Source of the DNA: Sulfuricella denitrificans
GTDB lineage: Bacteria > Pseudomonadota > Gammaproteobacteria > Burkholderiales > Sulfuricellaceae
Reading direction: 5' to 3'
Length of the DNA: 64,000 nt
Assembly: GCA_002632355.1 (NCBI GenBank)
Contig: NSJJ01000001.1
Location: 62,001-126,000 of the forward strand
The notes below the pieces were generated by a model. It saw only the letters and a program-made list of their open reading frames with translations, was not told the origin of the DNA and ran no database searches. Of this stretch, positions 19,985 through 31,255 are shown piece by piece. Position 1 is the first letter of the stretch. Each line of letters begins with the position of its first letter. The translations under genes and the position numbers were made by a program.

Positions 19985-19999
19985 ATTTGCATGCGGGTG

Positions 20000-20017
20000 T
20001 GAAATGTTTTTGAAATG
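20000..20017. promoter_or_regulatory. Direct repeat TGAAATG...TGAAATG with 11-bp period
   Basis: tgaaatgtttttgaaatg, helical-turn spacing typical of OmpR-family sites. Confidence 0.4.
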
Positions 20018-20281
20018 GCCGGCGCTCATGATTCATCCCATGTAACTGGCAATCAGGGTTAAACCCGAATAATCCATCAGGCGGCTCTGCGAGCCTGCAC
20101 GAGCGCGGGCGGGCGGATTTGTGGTTATTTTTCGAGCTTGTTCGTCGTCCATGGAACAACCATGGACTTCTCTCAAGCCCAAAAAATTCCTCACAAACCA
20201 CCTCGCCATCATTTCGTGCCCAAATGGATTATTTGGGTTAAATTCCGGCTTATCGGTGAATTCATTGTGCAGAGCGAGCAA

Positions 20282-20704
20282 ATGACAGGTAAACAATTCT
20301 TGCGTATCAGTGCGATCAGTCTGGGACTTCTGGATGCCGGCAGCGGGCTGGCGCAGGAAGGCCAGGGGCAGGCGTGGCAGGAAAAACAACCGGCACAACA
20401 GCAGGCGGGCGAGGCAGATCAGGCAGCCTTCCGCAACCGGGTGCAGACGCGCATGCGTTCCATGAACCAGGAAGAGCGCTTGCTGATGAATGATCTCAGT
20501 GTCAACGGACGGCAGCGCATGGAAACTGAAAATGCGGCACAGGTGCGCGGAACGGCTCGTGATGGCAGTACGGAAGGCAGCCGCTTCGGGCGCGGCTACG
20601 AAGCCCGGCAGGTGCAGCAGAATCCGGAAACTTCCGGCGGCTCGGCCATGAGCGGTGCCGGTCAGGGCATGGGCGCACGGGGTGGCGGCGGCAGAGGCCG
20701 GTAA
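20282..20704 (+). CDS. Small secreted Gly/Arg-rich protein, relative of 17497-17805
   Basis: MTGKQFLRISAISLGLLDAGSGLAQ signal-like N-terminus; MNQEERLLM segment; tail GAGQGMGARGGGGRGR. Confidence 0.65.
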   Translation: MTGKQFLRISAISLGLLDAGSGLAQEGQGQAWQEKQPAQQQAGEADQAAFRNRVQTRMRSMNQEERLLMNDLSVNGRQRMETENAAQVRGTARDGSTEGSRFGRGYEARQVQQNPETSGGSAMSGAGQGMGARGGGGRGR

Positions 20705-20710
20705 TCCTGC

Positions 20711-21439
20711 TTATTTCGCCGGCTTGCTCGCGGTGCCGCCAGCGCCTGCATTCATTGCCTTGATAGCCTCTCTCAGGGACTGGGCAGCGGCTTTGGGGTC
20801 CTTGTTGCTGATCGTCATTTCCTTCGTTTCGGCGGAGGACGCTGCACCATTTCCGGTGTCCGGGGCCGGGTCCTGTTTCTGCTCTTTCTTCAGCGCTTCG
20901 ACCTGGGCCTGCAATTCTTCATTTTTTTTCCTGAGGTCTTCAATTTCGGAATGCGGTGCCTCGGATGCCTGATCCGCTTCCGCATGTTCTTCAGGCGGGC
21001 TGTCGTGGGAAGGCGCTGCTGCGGCTTGAGGCGGGTGTTCGGTATTTTCCTGTTCCGGGTGCGACAGGAAGATTTTCCATGCAGCAAAACCGGCTCCGGC
21101 CAGCAACAGCACCAGCAAACCAATGGCCCCGCCAACGATCAGGCGTTTTTTTGTACGCATGGGGCGCAAATTCGTGGCTGTGTCGCCCTGGGTTCCCTCG
21201 CTGCCGTGAGCGCCTTGAGGCTGATCGCTCTCTGCGCTTTCCGGGGCGGGAGCAGGTGCTTTTCTGAAGCGCCGGAGCAGGCCCGAAAAGACCGATTTTA
21301 TCCGGGAGAGCCGTCCATGTTTATCTGGCGTTTCGAGATCGGGGACTTCCATCGCGACCGTCTGGTCGTTGTCCGTTTCCGGCGGGCTGTCCGTGCCTGC
21401 AGCGGCGATTTTTTTCTTTTTCCAGAACATCAGGTTCAT
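20711..21439 (-). CDS. Hypothetical single-TM protein with coiled-coil region
   Basis: One TM ([22 protein letters not shown]), then [27 protein letters not shown] overlap with xseA. Confidence 0.6.
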   Translation of the reverse strand: MNLMFWKKKKIAAAGTDSPPETDNDQTVAMEVPDLETPDKHGRLSRIKSVFSGLLRRFRKAPAPAPESAESDQPQGAHGSEGTQGDTATNLRPMRTKKRLIVGGAIGLLVLLLAGAGFAAWKIFLSHPEQENTEHPPQAAAAPSHDSPPEEHAEADQASEAPHSEIEDLRKKNEELQAQVEALKKEQKQDPAPDTGNGAASSAETKEMTISNKDPKAAAQSLREAIKAMNAGAGGTASKPAK

Positions 21440-22779
21440 GGGGCTTCCTCCTTGCGCGTAACCCGGGCTGCGGCGCTGCCGTGGGCAAAGGTCATGGAAA
21501 TTTCTTCATCCAGGGCAATCTCGGCACTGCTGCGCACGATCCTGCCGCTGGCGTTGCGTACCATGCTGAAGCCGCGCTCCAGCACGGCTTCGGGATTGAG
21601 ATGCTGCAGACTGGCGGCAAGGTGTTGCAGGCCGGCCTGATGGCGCTGCAACCCCGATTTCATGGCGCGGTCGAGGTGCTGCCGCAGTTGCAGCAGCCGG
21701 GGCGCGAGGACCTGAGTCGCGGGCGTTGCAGCCGTGAGGCGGCTGGCCAGCCGCTGAACTCGCCATTCCTGTTGTTCCAGCAGGCGCGGCATAGCCCTTG
21801 CCAGCCGCTGTTTGAGATGTTCCAGATGTTGTTGCTGGTTCCTGATGCGCGTTCCGGGGTGGAGCAGGCGACGTGACAGGTAATCTACCTGCTGCATGCG
21901 CTGTTCCAGGCCACGCATGGTCAGGCGATTGAGCCCCGATTGCAGCATGGCAAGGCGCTGCAGCAGATCGGCGCGCTGTGGCGTTGCCATTTCTGCGGCA
22001 GCGGTCGGTGTGGGCGCGCGCTGGTCGGCGGCGAAGTCGGCGATGGTGATGTCGGTTTCATGTCCGACCCCACAGATGACGGGAATGGGGCATGCGGCGA
22101 TGGCGCGCGCCACGACTTCTTCGTTGAAAGCCCAGAGGTCCTCGATACTGCCGCCGCCGCGGCACAGGATCAGCACGTCGCATTCCCCGCGTTGTCCGGC
22201 AATCTGAATGGCAGAAGCAATTTTCTGTGCCGCGCCTTCTCCCTGCACGGGAGCCGGGTAGATCAGCGCCGGGATGTTCGGCATGCGCCGTTGCAGGGTG
22301 GTCAGCACATCGCGCAAAGCGGCTGCAGCCGGGGAGGTGATGATGCCGATACGCCGCGGAAATGCGGGAATGGCTCGCTTGCGCGCCTGTTCGAACAGGC
22401 CTTCCTGGCCTAATTTCAATTTCAGTTTTTCGAATGCCTCGAACAGGGCGCCCAACCCCGCGCGGCGCATGGATTCGACGCCGAGCTGGTATTCGCCGCG
22501 TGCCTCGTACAGGGTGACCAGGGCCCGGACTTCCACCTGCATGCCGTTCTCCGGCTTGAAATCGGTATATTGGCTCTTGTGGCGGAACATGGCGCAGCGC
22601 ACCTGTGCCTGCCCGTCCTTGAGCGTGAAATACCAGTGGCCGGAAACGGCGCGGGTGAAGTTGGAGATTTCTCCCGCGACCCACAGCAGGGGAAAAGTCT
22701 GTTCCAGGACCGCCTTGGCGTGGCGATTAAGCTCGCTGACGGTAATGATGCTCGAAGTATTGGAAAGGAGAGGTGGCAT
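21436..22779 (-). CDS. xseA: Exodeoxyribonuclease VII large subunit
   Basis: [59 protein letters not shown]. Confidence 0.97.
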   Translation of the reverse strand: MPPLLSNTSSIITVSELNRHAKAVLEQTFPLLWVAGEISNFTRAVSGHWYFTLKDGQAQVRCAMFRHKSQYTDFKPENGMQVEVRALVTLYEARGEYQLGVESMRRAGLGALFEAFEKLKLKLGQEGLFEQARKRAIPAFPRRIGIITSPAAAALRDVLTTLQRRMPNIPALIYPAPVQGEGAAQKIASAIQIAGQRGECDVLILCRGGGSIEDLWAFNEEVVARAIAACPIPVICGVGHETDITIADFAADQRAPTPTAAAEMATPQRADLLQRLAMLQSGLNRLTMRGLEQRMQQVDYLSRRLLHPGTRIRNQQQHLEHLKQRLARAMPRLLEQQEWRVQRLASRLTAATPATQVLAPRLLQLRQHLDRAMKSGLQRHQAGLQHLAASLQHLNPEAVLERGFSMVRNASGRIVRSSAEIALDEEISMTFAHGSAAARVTRKEEAP

Positions 22780-23106
22780 GGGCGGATTCTAAACTAATCC
22801 ACAGTTGTAAAAAAACTTTCATGATGCTAGGCGCGGGTAAGGGTGGGTTTATTAGTGATTTCTTAAGTTACTGTAAATAAACGTTTAATTTATGAGCTCA
22901 AATTTTGGCCTTTGTAAAAAATCTGTTATGCAGGCAAGGGTTAGGAGGTTTATATGCAAACCATACACATAGTTATCCACAGTTTTTGTGGACAATATAA
23001 AAAACCCTTTTGGCGCCATATGTTTATGACAATTAAAACCCGTGCCCTTGCTGAAAGTGGAGTTGAAGGCTAAAGTTACGGGCTTGAAAACCTCGGGAGG
23101 ACGGGC

Positions 23107-23712
23107 GTGTTATCCATCATTCAAGCTGCCGGCTGGCCAATCTGGCCGCTGATTATTGCGTCGGTGATTTCACTGGCGATTATCGGCGAGCGCTCGTGGT
23201 CACTGTATGGCGGCCTGGTGGCGCCCAAGAGCCTGTTGTCCAGGGTGCGCGAATGGCTGCAGCAGGATGGCGTCAACGAGGAAATGATCGCCAATCTGGA
23301 ACGGCATTCTCCCCTCGGGCGCATCTTTGCGGCAGGGTTGCGCAATGTCAGCAGCCCGCGCGAAATAATGCAGGAAGCGATCGAAGACGCGGGAAGGGCG
23401 GTCACGCACGAACTCGAGCGTTTCCTGACCACTCTGGGAACGATTGCTTCCATCAGCCCGCTGCTGGGACTGCTTGGTACCGTGATCGGCATGGTGGAGA
23501 TTTTCGGTGCGCTTACCCCGACCGGTGGCAGCCCTGCCCAGTTGGCGCACGGTATTTCCGTGGCGCTGTATAACACTGCGATGGGCCTGATCGTGGCGAT
23601 TCCCAGCATGATTTTTTACCGTTATTTTCGCGCCAAGGTGGATACCCTGGTGATGGAGATGGAGCAGGAATCGATCAGGCTGGTGGATATGGTCCACGGC
23701 CAGCGGAAATAG
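23107..23712 (+). CDS. exbB: MotA/TolQ/ExbB family proton channel protein
   Basis: ISPLLGLLGTVIGMVEIFGA...ALYNTAMGLIVAIPSMIFY. Confidence 0.92.
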   Translation: MLSIIQAAGWPIWPLIIASVISLAIIGERSWSLYGGLVAPKSLLSRVREWLQQDGVNEEMIANLERHSPLGRIFAAGLRNVSSPREIMQEAIEDAGRAVTHELERFLTTLGTIASISPLLGLLGTVIGMVEIFGALTPTGGSPAQLAHGISVALYNTAMGLIVAIPSMIFYRYFRAKVDTLVMEMEQESIRLVDMVHGQRK

Positions 23713-23722
23713 GCGTCATTCC

Positions 23723-24145
23723 ATGAATTTTCAACGTGGCCGTTCGAAGGAGGATCCCGAGATCAATCTGATCCCGATGATCGATGTGCTGCTGGTGATT
23801 CTGATTTTCCTCATGGTGACGACGACTTTTTCCCAGATTGCCGAATTGCAGATCAACCTGCCAACTGCAGATGCGGAGAAGCAGGCGGAAAAAGCCAACG
23901 AAATTACCGTTGCAGTGGATGCCTCCGGTCGATACGTCATCAATCGCATCCCTCTGGCCAACCCCAGTGTGGATACCTTGAACGAGGCCTTGCGTCGTGC
24001 TGCGGGAGACCGCTCCGATCCGGTGATCGTGATTAATGCCGATGCCGAGGCGACGCATCAGTCCGTCATCAATATCATGGAAGCGTCGCGCCTGGCGGGC
24101 TACAACCGTATCAGTTTCGCCACACAGGCGAAGAACAGCAAGTGA
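23723..24145 (+). CDS. exbD: ExbD/TolR family biopolymer transport protein
   Basis: EINLIPMIDVLLVILIFLMVTTTF; immediately after exbB. Confidence 0.93.
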   Translation: MNFQRGRSKEDPEINLIPMIDVLLVILIFLMVTTTFSQIAELQINLPTADAEKQAEKANEITVAVDASGRYVINRIPLANPSVDTLNEALRRAAGDRSDPVIVINADAEATHQSVINIMEASRLAGYNRISFATQAKNSK

Positions 24146-25179
24146 TCACGGCCCACGACCCGGTTTCCGGGTCTGGTTCGTGGCTGGAAAAGCAGTGGTA
24201 CTGCCAAGGTTTATGGCAGCTTGTGCTGTTGCCGCTCAGTGTCCTGTTCAGACTGCTTTCGGCTTTGCGCCGCTTGGCGTTCAGGCAGGGCTGGATGGCT
24301 TCGGAACGGCTCCCGGTGCCGGTGATCGTGGTGGGCAATATTACGGTTGGCGGCAGCGGCAAGACGCCGCTGGTGCTCTGGCTGGCGCAGTTCCTGCGGC
24401 AACAGGGCTACCGGCCTGGAATTGTGAGCCGCGGTTATGGCAGCAATGCTGAGAAAGCGCGTGTTGTGGGTTTGCTTGATGATCCTGCATCGAGCGGCGA
24501 TGAGCCGGTCTTGCTGGCGCGCAATTCCGCCTGCCCGGTGTGGGTCGGAAGCAACCGCGTTGCAGCGGGACGCGCACTCCTGGTTGCGAACCCGGATTGC
24601 GATGTCATCCTCTGCGATGATGGATTGCAGCACTATCGGTTGCGACGCGATATCGAGATTGCGGTGGTGGATGGTCGGCGCCGTTTTGGCAATGGCCGGC
24701 TGTTGCCGGCAGGCCCCTTGCGCGAAGGGCTATGGCGCCTGCGTCAGGTAGATGCAGTGGTGGTGAACGGCGGAGACGCTCTGAATAATCTGCAGGCAGC
24801 CCAATTCCGGATGCATTTGAATGGTGTGCTGCTGAGAAATCTGCGCTCGGGAGAAAAGCGCTTGGTGGCTGAACTGGGCGGTTTGAAATTGCACGCCTTG
24901 GCCGGAATTGGTCATCCGCAGCGCTTTTTTGAACATTTGCGCAGTTTGGGACTGGATTTTGTTGCGCATGTCTTTCCCGATCATCATGCTTACCGTCCCG
25001 GCGATCTGGACTGGCCGGATGCGGATGCGCTTTTGATGACCGAGAAGGACGCGGTGAAGTGCGCGGCATTTGCCGACGAGCGTTACTGGGCCCTGCCGGT
25101 CGCAGCTGAAATGGATCCGGCTTTTGGACCGGAAATTCTGAAATTGTTAAGGAAACGGGATGGACGCGAAATTGCTTGA
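24142..25179 (+). CDS. lpxK: Tetraacyldisaccharide 4'-kinase
   Basis: [48 protein letters not shown]. Confidence 0.96.
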   Translation: MITAHDPVSGSGSWLEKQWYCQGLWQLVLLPLSVLFRLLSALRRLAFRQGWMASERLPVPVIVVGNITVGGSGKTPLVLWLAQFLRQQGYRPGIVSRGYGSNAEKARVVGLLDDPASSGDEPVLLARNSACPVWVGSNRVAAGRALLVANPDCDVILCDDGLQHYRLRRDIEIAVVDGRRRFGNGRLLPAGPLREGLWRLRQVDAVVVNGGDALNNLQAAQFRMHLNGVLLRNLRSGEKRLVAELGGLKLHALAGIGHPQRFFEHLRSLGLDFVAHVFPDHHAYRPGDLDWPDADALLMTEKDAVKCAAFADERYWALPVAAEMDPAFGPEILKLLRKRDGREIA

Positions 25180-25339
25180 AATTCTGGTGTGCCCCTTGTG
25201 CAAGGGGCCGCTGGTTTACAAGAAGGCTGCACAGGAACTGATCTGCAAGCCGTGCCGGCTGGCTTATCCGGTCAGGGACGATATTCCGGTGATGCTGGAG
25301 GAGGAAGCACGCAAGCTGCCGGCTGACGAGGAAGTTTGA
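25160..25339 (+). CDS. Trm112/YcaR family zinc-ribbon-like protein
   Basis: [53 protein letters not shown], overlapping the lpxK end. Not in the supplied ORF list (59 aa). Confidence 0.92.
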   Translation: MDAKLLEILVCPLCKGPLVYKKAAQELICKPCRLAYPVRDDIPVMLEEEARKLPADEEV

Positions 25340-26181
25340 TGTCCGTAGATTTAACCTCTCCCAACCGCCCCTTGTCAGGGGAGCCGCTTTCCTCCTCCCC
25401 TGACAAGGGGCGGTTGGGAGAGGTTGCCTTCAAGGTCGTCATCCCCGCCCGCTACGCCTCCACCCGCCTGCCCGGCAAGCCGCTGGCGGATATCTGTGGC
25501 AAGCCAATGGTGGTGAGGGTGGCAGAGCAGGCGCAGAAAAGCGGGGCGGATGAAGTGTGGGTTGCCACGGACCACGAGGGCGTCGCCGATGCGGTACGTG
25601 CCCACGGCTTCAACGTGTGCATGACTTCGCCGGATCATGTTTCCGGCACTGACCGTATTGCTGAGGTGGCGATGCAACGCGGCTGGGATGAGCAGGCGCT
25701 GGTGGTCAACGTGCAGGGCGACGAGCCGCTGATCGCGCCAGAATTGATAAATGCCGTTGCGCAGCAACTGCACGAGCACGCTCAGGCGGCGATTTCCACC
25801 GCCTGCCATGCTTTGCATGAATACGCGGATATGATGAACCCAAATGTGGTAAAAGTGGTTCTGGATCGTGATGGCTACGCCCTGTATTTCAGCCGCGCCC
25901 CGATTCCCTATGCACGGGATGGCTGGGAAGCCATGGGTGATTCAGGAATTCCGGATAATTATCCGGCATTCAGGCATATCGGGATTTACGCATACCGTGC
26001 GGGCTTTCTTAAAACCTACGGCGAACTCGCTCCCGCAGCGATTGAGCAATGTGAGTCGCTGGAACAGTTGCGTGCGCTGTGGCATGGATACAGAATCAGC
26101 GTCGCGCTGACGGGTCTTGCGCCAGCAGCCGGGGTGGATACCTTAGCGGACCTGGAACGGGTTCGTGTCATGCTGAGTTGA
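25339..26181 (+). CDS. kdsB: 3-deoxy-manno-octulosonate cytidylyltransferase with atypical N-terminal extension
   Basis: [28 protein letters not shown]...[12 protein letters not shown] overlaps the preceding TGA; residues before FKVVIPARY are encoded largely by an inverted repeat. Confidence 0.95.
   Translation: MSVDLTSPNRPLSGEPLSSSPDKGRLGEVAFKVVIPARYASTRLPGKPLADICGKPMVVRVAEQAQKSGADEVWVATDHEGVADAVRAHGFNVCMTSPDHVSGTDRIAEVAMQRGWDEQALVVNVQGDEPLIAPELINAVAQQLHEHAQAAISTACHALHEYADMMNPNVVKVVLDRDGYALYFSRAPIPYARDGWEAMGDSGIPDNYPAFRHIGIYAYRAGFLKTYGELAPAAIEQCESLEQLRALWHGYRISVALTGLAPAAGVDTLADLERVRVMLS
25353..25425. repeat. Perfect 31-bp inverted repeat (11-nt loop) within kdsB
   Basis: aacctctcccaaccgccccttgtcaggggag - ccgctttcctc - ctcccctgacaaggggcggttgggagaggtt. 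Confidence 0.95.
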
Positions 26182-26316
26182 CATAAATCGAGAGAATGAG
26201 CTTATCACTTTATAAAAAAAATTAAATGTGCAGGGGTGTTCAATTGCAATAACCTTGTTGCAAGTTAGTAAAACAAGATGTTCTTATCCACAATTTTTGT
26301 ATTATTGAAATAATAA

Positions 26317-26982
<666 letters not shown>

Positions 26983-26995
26983 AAACCCGGCTGCG

Positions 26996-27346
26996 ATGAT
27001 AAAAAAAGCCAGTATCCCGGATATCACCAGTGCCCAGCTTTGGGTGGTGGAAACCGCGGTCAAGGAGCGTTTCGGTGCCGGTGTGGTCGAGGTGCAGGTG
27101 GCGGATTCCGATATCCGCCTCGACCCCGCAGACCGCGAAGTGACCTCCTGTCCGACGCTGTACTGGACGGATGGCATCGCCCATTTCGTGATTTTCAAGG
27201 TCGGTGATGCCCTTTATCGCAGCCAGTTTTTCTATTCCAAAAGAGAACAATACAGTACCGGACGCCGCGATTATGACGATCTTGCGGAGTGCGTGTCGTT
27301 GCTGCTGAAAATGGAGGCGGACCAGCGCAGTACCCGGGCCGCATAA
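26996..27346 (+). CDS. Hypothetical protein
   Basis: 116-aa ORF tightly placed between adk and pfp. Confidence 0.6.
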   Translation: MIKKASIPDITSAQLWVVETAVKERFGAGVVEVQVADSDIRLDPADREVTSCPTLYWTDGIAHFVIFKVGDALYRSQFFYSKREQYSTGRRDYDDLAECVSLLLKMEADQRSTRAA

Positions 27347-27368
27347 AAGTAAATCGTAGGAGAATGGG

Positions 27369-28622
27369 ATGGCAAAGAAAAACGCGTTTTATGCTCAATC
27401 AGGCGGCGTGACAGCCGTCATCAATGCTTCCGCCTGCGGCGTGATCGAAACCGCGCGTAAGCACCAGGATGTCATCGGCAAGGTATACGCTGGCCGTAAC
27501 GGCATCATCGGCGCACTGACCGAGGACCTGATCGATACCTCGAAGGAGTCCGCAGAAGCGATTGCCGCCCTGCGTCACACGCCTTCCGGCGCATTCGGCT
27601 CCTGCCGTTTCAAGCTCAAGAGCCTGGAAGCCAACAAGCGGGAATACGAGCGTCTGATCGAGGTGTTCAAGGCGCACAATATCGGCTATTTCTTCTATAA
27701 CGGGGGCGGCGATTCCGCCGATACCTGCTTCAAGGTTTCGCAATTGTCCGAAGCCATGGGGTATCCGATCCAGGCGATCCATGTACCCAAGACGGTCGAC
27801 AACGACCTGCCAATTACCGACTGCTGTCCAGGTTTCGGCTCGGTCGCCAAATATATCGCCGTGTCCACGCTGGAAGCATCCTACGACGTGCGCTCCATGG
27901 CCAAGACCTCGACCAAGGTGTTCGTCATCGAGGTGATGGGTCGCCATGCGGGCTGGATCGCGGCAGCAGGTGGCCTGGTGGAAGATCAGGGTATCCCCGT
28001 GGTGATCCTGTTCCCGGAAGTTGAATTCGACCAGAAGAAATTCCTTGCCAAGGTGGACGAGAACGTCAAGAAGCACGGCTTCTGCACCGTCGTGGTGTCG
28101 GAAGGCTGCCATTACCCGGACGGCAAGTTCCTCGCCGAGCAGGGTACCCGTGATGCCTTCGGCCACGCCCAGCTGGGTGGTGCGGCTCCGGTGGTTGCCA
28201 ACATGATCAAGGATGCGCTGGGCCACAAGTTTCACTGGGCAGTTGCAGACTACCTCCAGCGCGCCGCACGTCACGTGGCTTCCAAGACCGACGTCAAGCA
28301 GGCTTACCAGCTTGGCAAGGCCGCGGTGGATCTGGCTGTCAAAGGCAAAAACTCGGTCATGCCGACCGTGGATCGCCTTTCCGACAGCCCATACAAATAC
28401 AAGATCGGTGTCGCCGACCTCAAGGATGTGGCCAACGTCGAGAAGTTCATGCCCAAGGATTTCATCACCAAGGATGGCTTCGGTATTACGGCAAAGTGCA
28501 AGCGTTACCTGACACCACTGATCCAGGGCGAGGACTATCCTCCCTACAAGGATGGCTTGCCGGATTATGTGACGCTGAAAAATGTGGCTGTGGCAAAAAA
28601 ACTGCCAGAGTTCAAGCTGTAA
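27369..28622 (+). CDS. pfp: 6-phosphofructokinase, probably pyrophosphate-dependent
   Basis: YAQSGGVTAVINASACGVIE; GGGDSADTCFKVS; PKTVDNDLPITDCCPGFGS; GRHAGWIAAAGGL. GGGDS and PKTVDND are consistent with the PPi-PFK type. Confidence 0.88.
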   Translation: MAKKNAFYAQSGGVTAVINASACGVIETARKHQDVIGKVYAGRNGIIGALTEDLIDTSKESAEAIAALRHTPSGAFGSCRFKLKSLEANKREYERLIEVFKAHNIGYFFYNGGGDSADTCFKVSQLSEAMGYPIQAIHVPKTVDNDLPITDCCPGFGSVAKYIAVSTLEASYDVRSMAKTSTKVFVIEVMGRHAGWIAAAGGLVEDQGIPVVILFPEVEFDQKKFLAKVDENVKKHGFCTVVVSEGCHYPDGKFLAEQGTRDAFGHAQLGGAAPVVANMIKDALGHKFHWAVADYLQRAARHVASKTDVKQAYQLGKAAVDLAVKGKNSVMPTVDRLSDSPYKYKIGVADLKDVANVEKFMPKDFITKDGFGITAKCKRYLTPLIQGEDYPPYKDGLPDYVTLKNVAVAKKLPEFKL

Positions 28623-28631
28623 CGTTCAGTC

Positions 28632-28844
28632 GTGACCCTTGATCGAGCCCGGCAGCTTCTTTCGATCCAGATCAGCTTTGGCGGAGGTTATAACGCCAAT
28701 TCAGCCAAGCTGGTTCTGTCGGAGGTGCAAAGGGAGCATGGTCAGACCGGGGTGGATCAGCTGATTCGGGAGATGAATCTGGAGCAGGTGTTTGGTTTTG
28801 AACCGGGCACACGCTTCGAAAACGGGATTTCGGTAAAAAACTGA
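28632..28844 (+). CDS. Small hypothetical protein
   Basis: 70-aa ORF between pfp and hppA; MTLDRARQLLSIQISFGGGYNANSAKLVLSEVQREHG. Confidence 0.5.
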   Translation: MTLDRARQLLSIQISFGGGYNANSAKLVLSEVQREHGQTGVDQLIREMNLEQVFGFEPGTRFENGISVKN

Positions 28845-28993
28845 AATAGCGAGTTGTCCGGGTATTAAACGTAGCACCAGTAAAATAATAAACCAATGTT
28901 TGACCGCGGTAGATTGTGCCGGGGGGTTTCAGCGGGGGCGTAAGGCCAGCCCGAATGGCCTAAGTAACCACATTAGAAGGGATGGGTGTCATC

Positions 28994-31048
28994 ATGTCAG
29001 CAGGCTTAATGTTCGCGCTAGTCTGTGCCGTCATTGCAATTTTGTACGGTGCATTTTCAACCAAATGGATTTTGGGGTTGCCAACCGGCAATGACCGAAT
29101 GCGGGAAATCCAGGCTGCGGTGCAGGAAGGCGCACAGGCCTATCTGAACCGGCAATACACAACGATTAGCATCGTCGGCGTGATCCTGCTGGTAGCTATT
29201 TATGTATTTCTGAAATGGCAAACCGCCGTTGGTTTTGCGCTCGGAGCACTGCTTTCCGGTCTGACGGGTTATATCGGTATGAATGTCTCGGTGCGCGCTA
29301 ACGTGCGTACCGCCGAAGCGGCCAAAAATGGCATCAATGCTGCACTGAATGTGGCTTTCAAGGGCGGCGCCATCACCGGTATGCTGGTGGTTGGCCTGGG
29401 TTTGCTGGGTGTGGCGGGTTACTATGCCTTCCTGACACTGGTGATGGGCGAAACAGCCAAGGAAGCCACTCACGCTCTGGTGGGTCTGGCTTTTGGCAGT
29501 TCGCTGATTTCCATCTTCGCCCGTCTTGGCGGCGGCATTTTTACTAAGGGCGCTGACGTAGGCGCTGATCTGGTGGGCAAGGTTGAAGCCGGTATTCCTG
29601 AAGATGATCCACGCAACCCTGCCGTGATTGCCGATAACGTGGGCGATAACGTGGGCGACTGTGCGGGTATGGCAGCCGACCTGTTTGAGACCTATGCCGT
29701 GACCATCATCGCCACTATGGTGTTGGGTGGCCTGATGATTACCGGTTCCCCTGAAGCAGTGATTTATCCGCTGGTGCTGGGTGGCGTTTCTATCGTGGCT
29801 TCCATTGTGGGCGCTTTCTTCGTCAAGACTGTGCCAGGTGCCAAGATCATGAACGCGCTGTATAAGGGATTGATTGTCTCTGGTGTGCTGGCAGTGATCG
29901 CATTCTATCCAGTGACTACCATGGTACTGGGTGAGGGCGTGATGATTGGTGGCAAGCTGGTTTCGTCCATGAATCTTTACCTTGCTTCCCTGATCGGTCT
30001 GGGTTTGACCGCTGCACTGGTGTGGATTACCGAGTATTACACCGCGACCGAATATGCTCCGGTACGTCATATTGCGGAAGCCTCCACCACCGGTCACGGA
30101 ACCAACGTGATTGCCGGTCTGGGCGTTTCCATGAAATCGACCGCAGCCCCCGTGCTTGTTGTATGTCTGGCCATTTATGGTGCTTACGCTTTGGGCGGTC
30201 TGTATGGCATTGCCATCGCAGCAACCTCGATGCTATCCATGGCCGGCATCATCGTGGCGCTGGATGCTTACGGTCCGATCACCGACAATGCTGGCGGGAT
30301 TGCGGAAATGGCCGGTTTGCCAGAAGAAATCCGTAACATTACCGATCCGCTCGACGCTGTGGGCAACACCACCAAGGCCGTGACCAAAGGTTACGCCATT
30401 GGTTCTGCGGGTCTGGCCGCGCTGGTGCTGTTTGCCGATTACACGCATGCCTTGGGCGAAAAAGCCACTCAGCTTGACGCCAATGCGATCGCGATGACCT
30501 TCGATCTGTCTAACCCCAATGTCATCATTGGCTTGTTTATCGGCGGTATGGTGCCTTATCTGTTTGCTGCCATGGGTATGGAGGCGGTCGGACGTGCTGC
30601 GGGTTCCGTAGTGGTTGAAGTGCGTCGCCAGTTCAAGGAAATCAAGGGCATCATGGAAGGTACAGCCAAACCGGAATATGGTACTTGCGTGGACATGCTG
30701 ACCAAGGCTGCCATCAAGGAAATGATGATTCCTTCCTTGCTGCCGGTTGCTGTTCCTCTTATCGTTGGTCTGACGCTTGGTGCTCAGGCGCTCGGTGGCG
30801 TGTTGATCGGAACCATCGTGACAGGCCTGTTCGTGGCGATTTCCATGACCACCGGTGGTGGCGCCTGGGATAATGCCAAGAAATACATCGAAGAAGGCAA
30901 TTACGGTGGTAAGGGGTCTGATACTCACAAGGCCGCAGTCACCGGTGATACTGTCGGCGACCCTTACAAGGATACGGCAGGTCCTGCTGTCAATCCGCTG
31001 ATCAAGATTATCAACATCGTGGCGCTGATGATTGTGCCTCTGATCTGA
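28994..31048 (+). CDS. hppA: Membrane-bound proton-translocating pyrophosphatase (K+-independent type by motif)
   Basis: [64 protein letters not shown], where Lys in GNTTK points to the K+-independent class. Confidence 0.96.
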   Translation: MSAGLMFALVCAVIAILYGAFSTKWILGLPTGNDRMREIQAAVQEGAQAYLNRQYTTISIVGVILLVAIYVFLKWQTAVGFALGALLSGLTGYIGMNVSVRANVRTAEAAKNGINAALNVAFKGGAITGMLVVGLGLLGVAGYYAFLTLVMGETAKEATHALVGLAFGSSLISIFARLGGGIFTKGADVGADLVGKVEAGIPEDDPRNPAVIADNVGDNVGDCAGMAADLFETYAVTIIATMVLGGLMITGSPEAVIYPLVLGGVSIVASIVGAFFVKTVPGAKIMNALYKGLIVSGVLAVIAFYPVTTMVLGEGVMIGGKLVSSMNLYLASLIGLGLTAALVWITEYYTATEYAPVRHIAEASTTGHGTNVIAGLGVSMKSTAAPVLVVCLAIYGAYALGGLYGIAIAATSMLSMAGIIVALDAYGPITDNAGGIAEMAGLPEEIRNITDPLDAVGNTTKAVTKGYAIGSAGLAALVLFADYTHALGEKATQLDANAIAMTFDLSNPNVIIGLFIGGMVPYLFAAMGMEAVGRAAGSVVVEVRRQFKEIKGIMEGTAKPEYGTCVDMLTKAAIKEMMIPSLLPVAVPLIVGLTLGAQALGGVLIGTIVTGLFVAISMTTGGGAWDNAKKYIEEGNYGGKGSDTHKAAVTGDTVGDPYKDTAGPAVNPLIKIINIVALMIVPLI

Positions 31049-31073
31049 TCCGGGGTACATCGCAGAAATGAAG

Positions 31074-31099
31074 AAGGGCGGGTTATCCCGCCCTTTTTT
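31074..31099 (+). terminator. Terminator downstream of hppA
   Basis: aagggcgggttatcccgccctttttt. Confidence 0.85.
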
Positions 31100-31255
31100 G
31101 TTGTCTGAAAACTTTAAGAAGAAAGGAGCTGAACTGACCCGTTTCTTGTTTTCAAGCCGCTTGAAACGGCGTGAAGCGCATAAGTCGTATGGTGCGCAAA
31201 ATTTAGTGTAAGGGCGACATAGGCTATAATTAGCAAATTTTTCTGGAGTGGTCTC

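Noticed and set aside
22797-23106. Possible chromosomal origin
   Set aside because: Only three DnaA-like boxes and no dnaA/dnaN/rpmH neighbourhood; kept only as a DnaA-box cluster observation.
28900-28990. GEMM (c-di-GMP) or fluoride riboswitch before hppA
   Set aside because: A superficial GGCGTAAGGCC...GGCCTAA resemblance lacks the conserved GEMM core and the fluoride motif.
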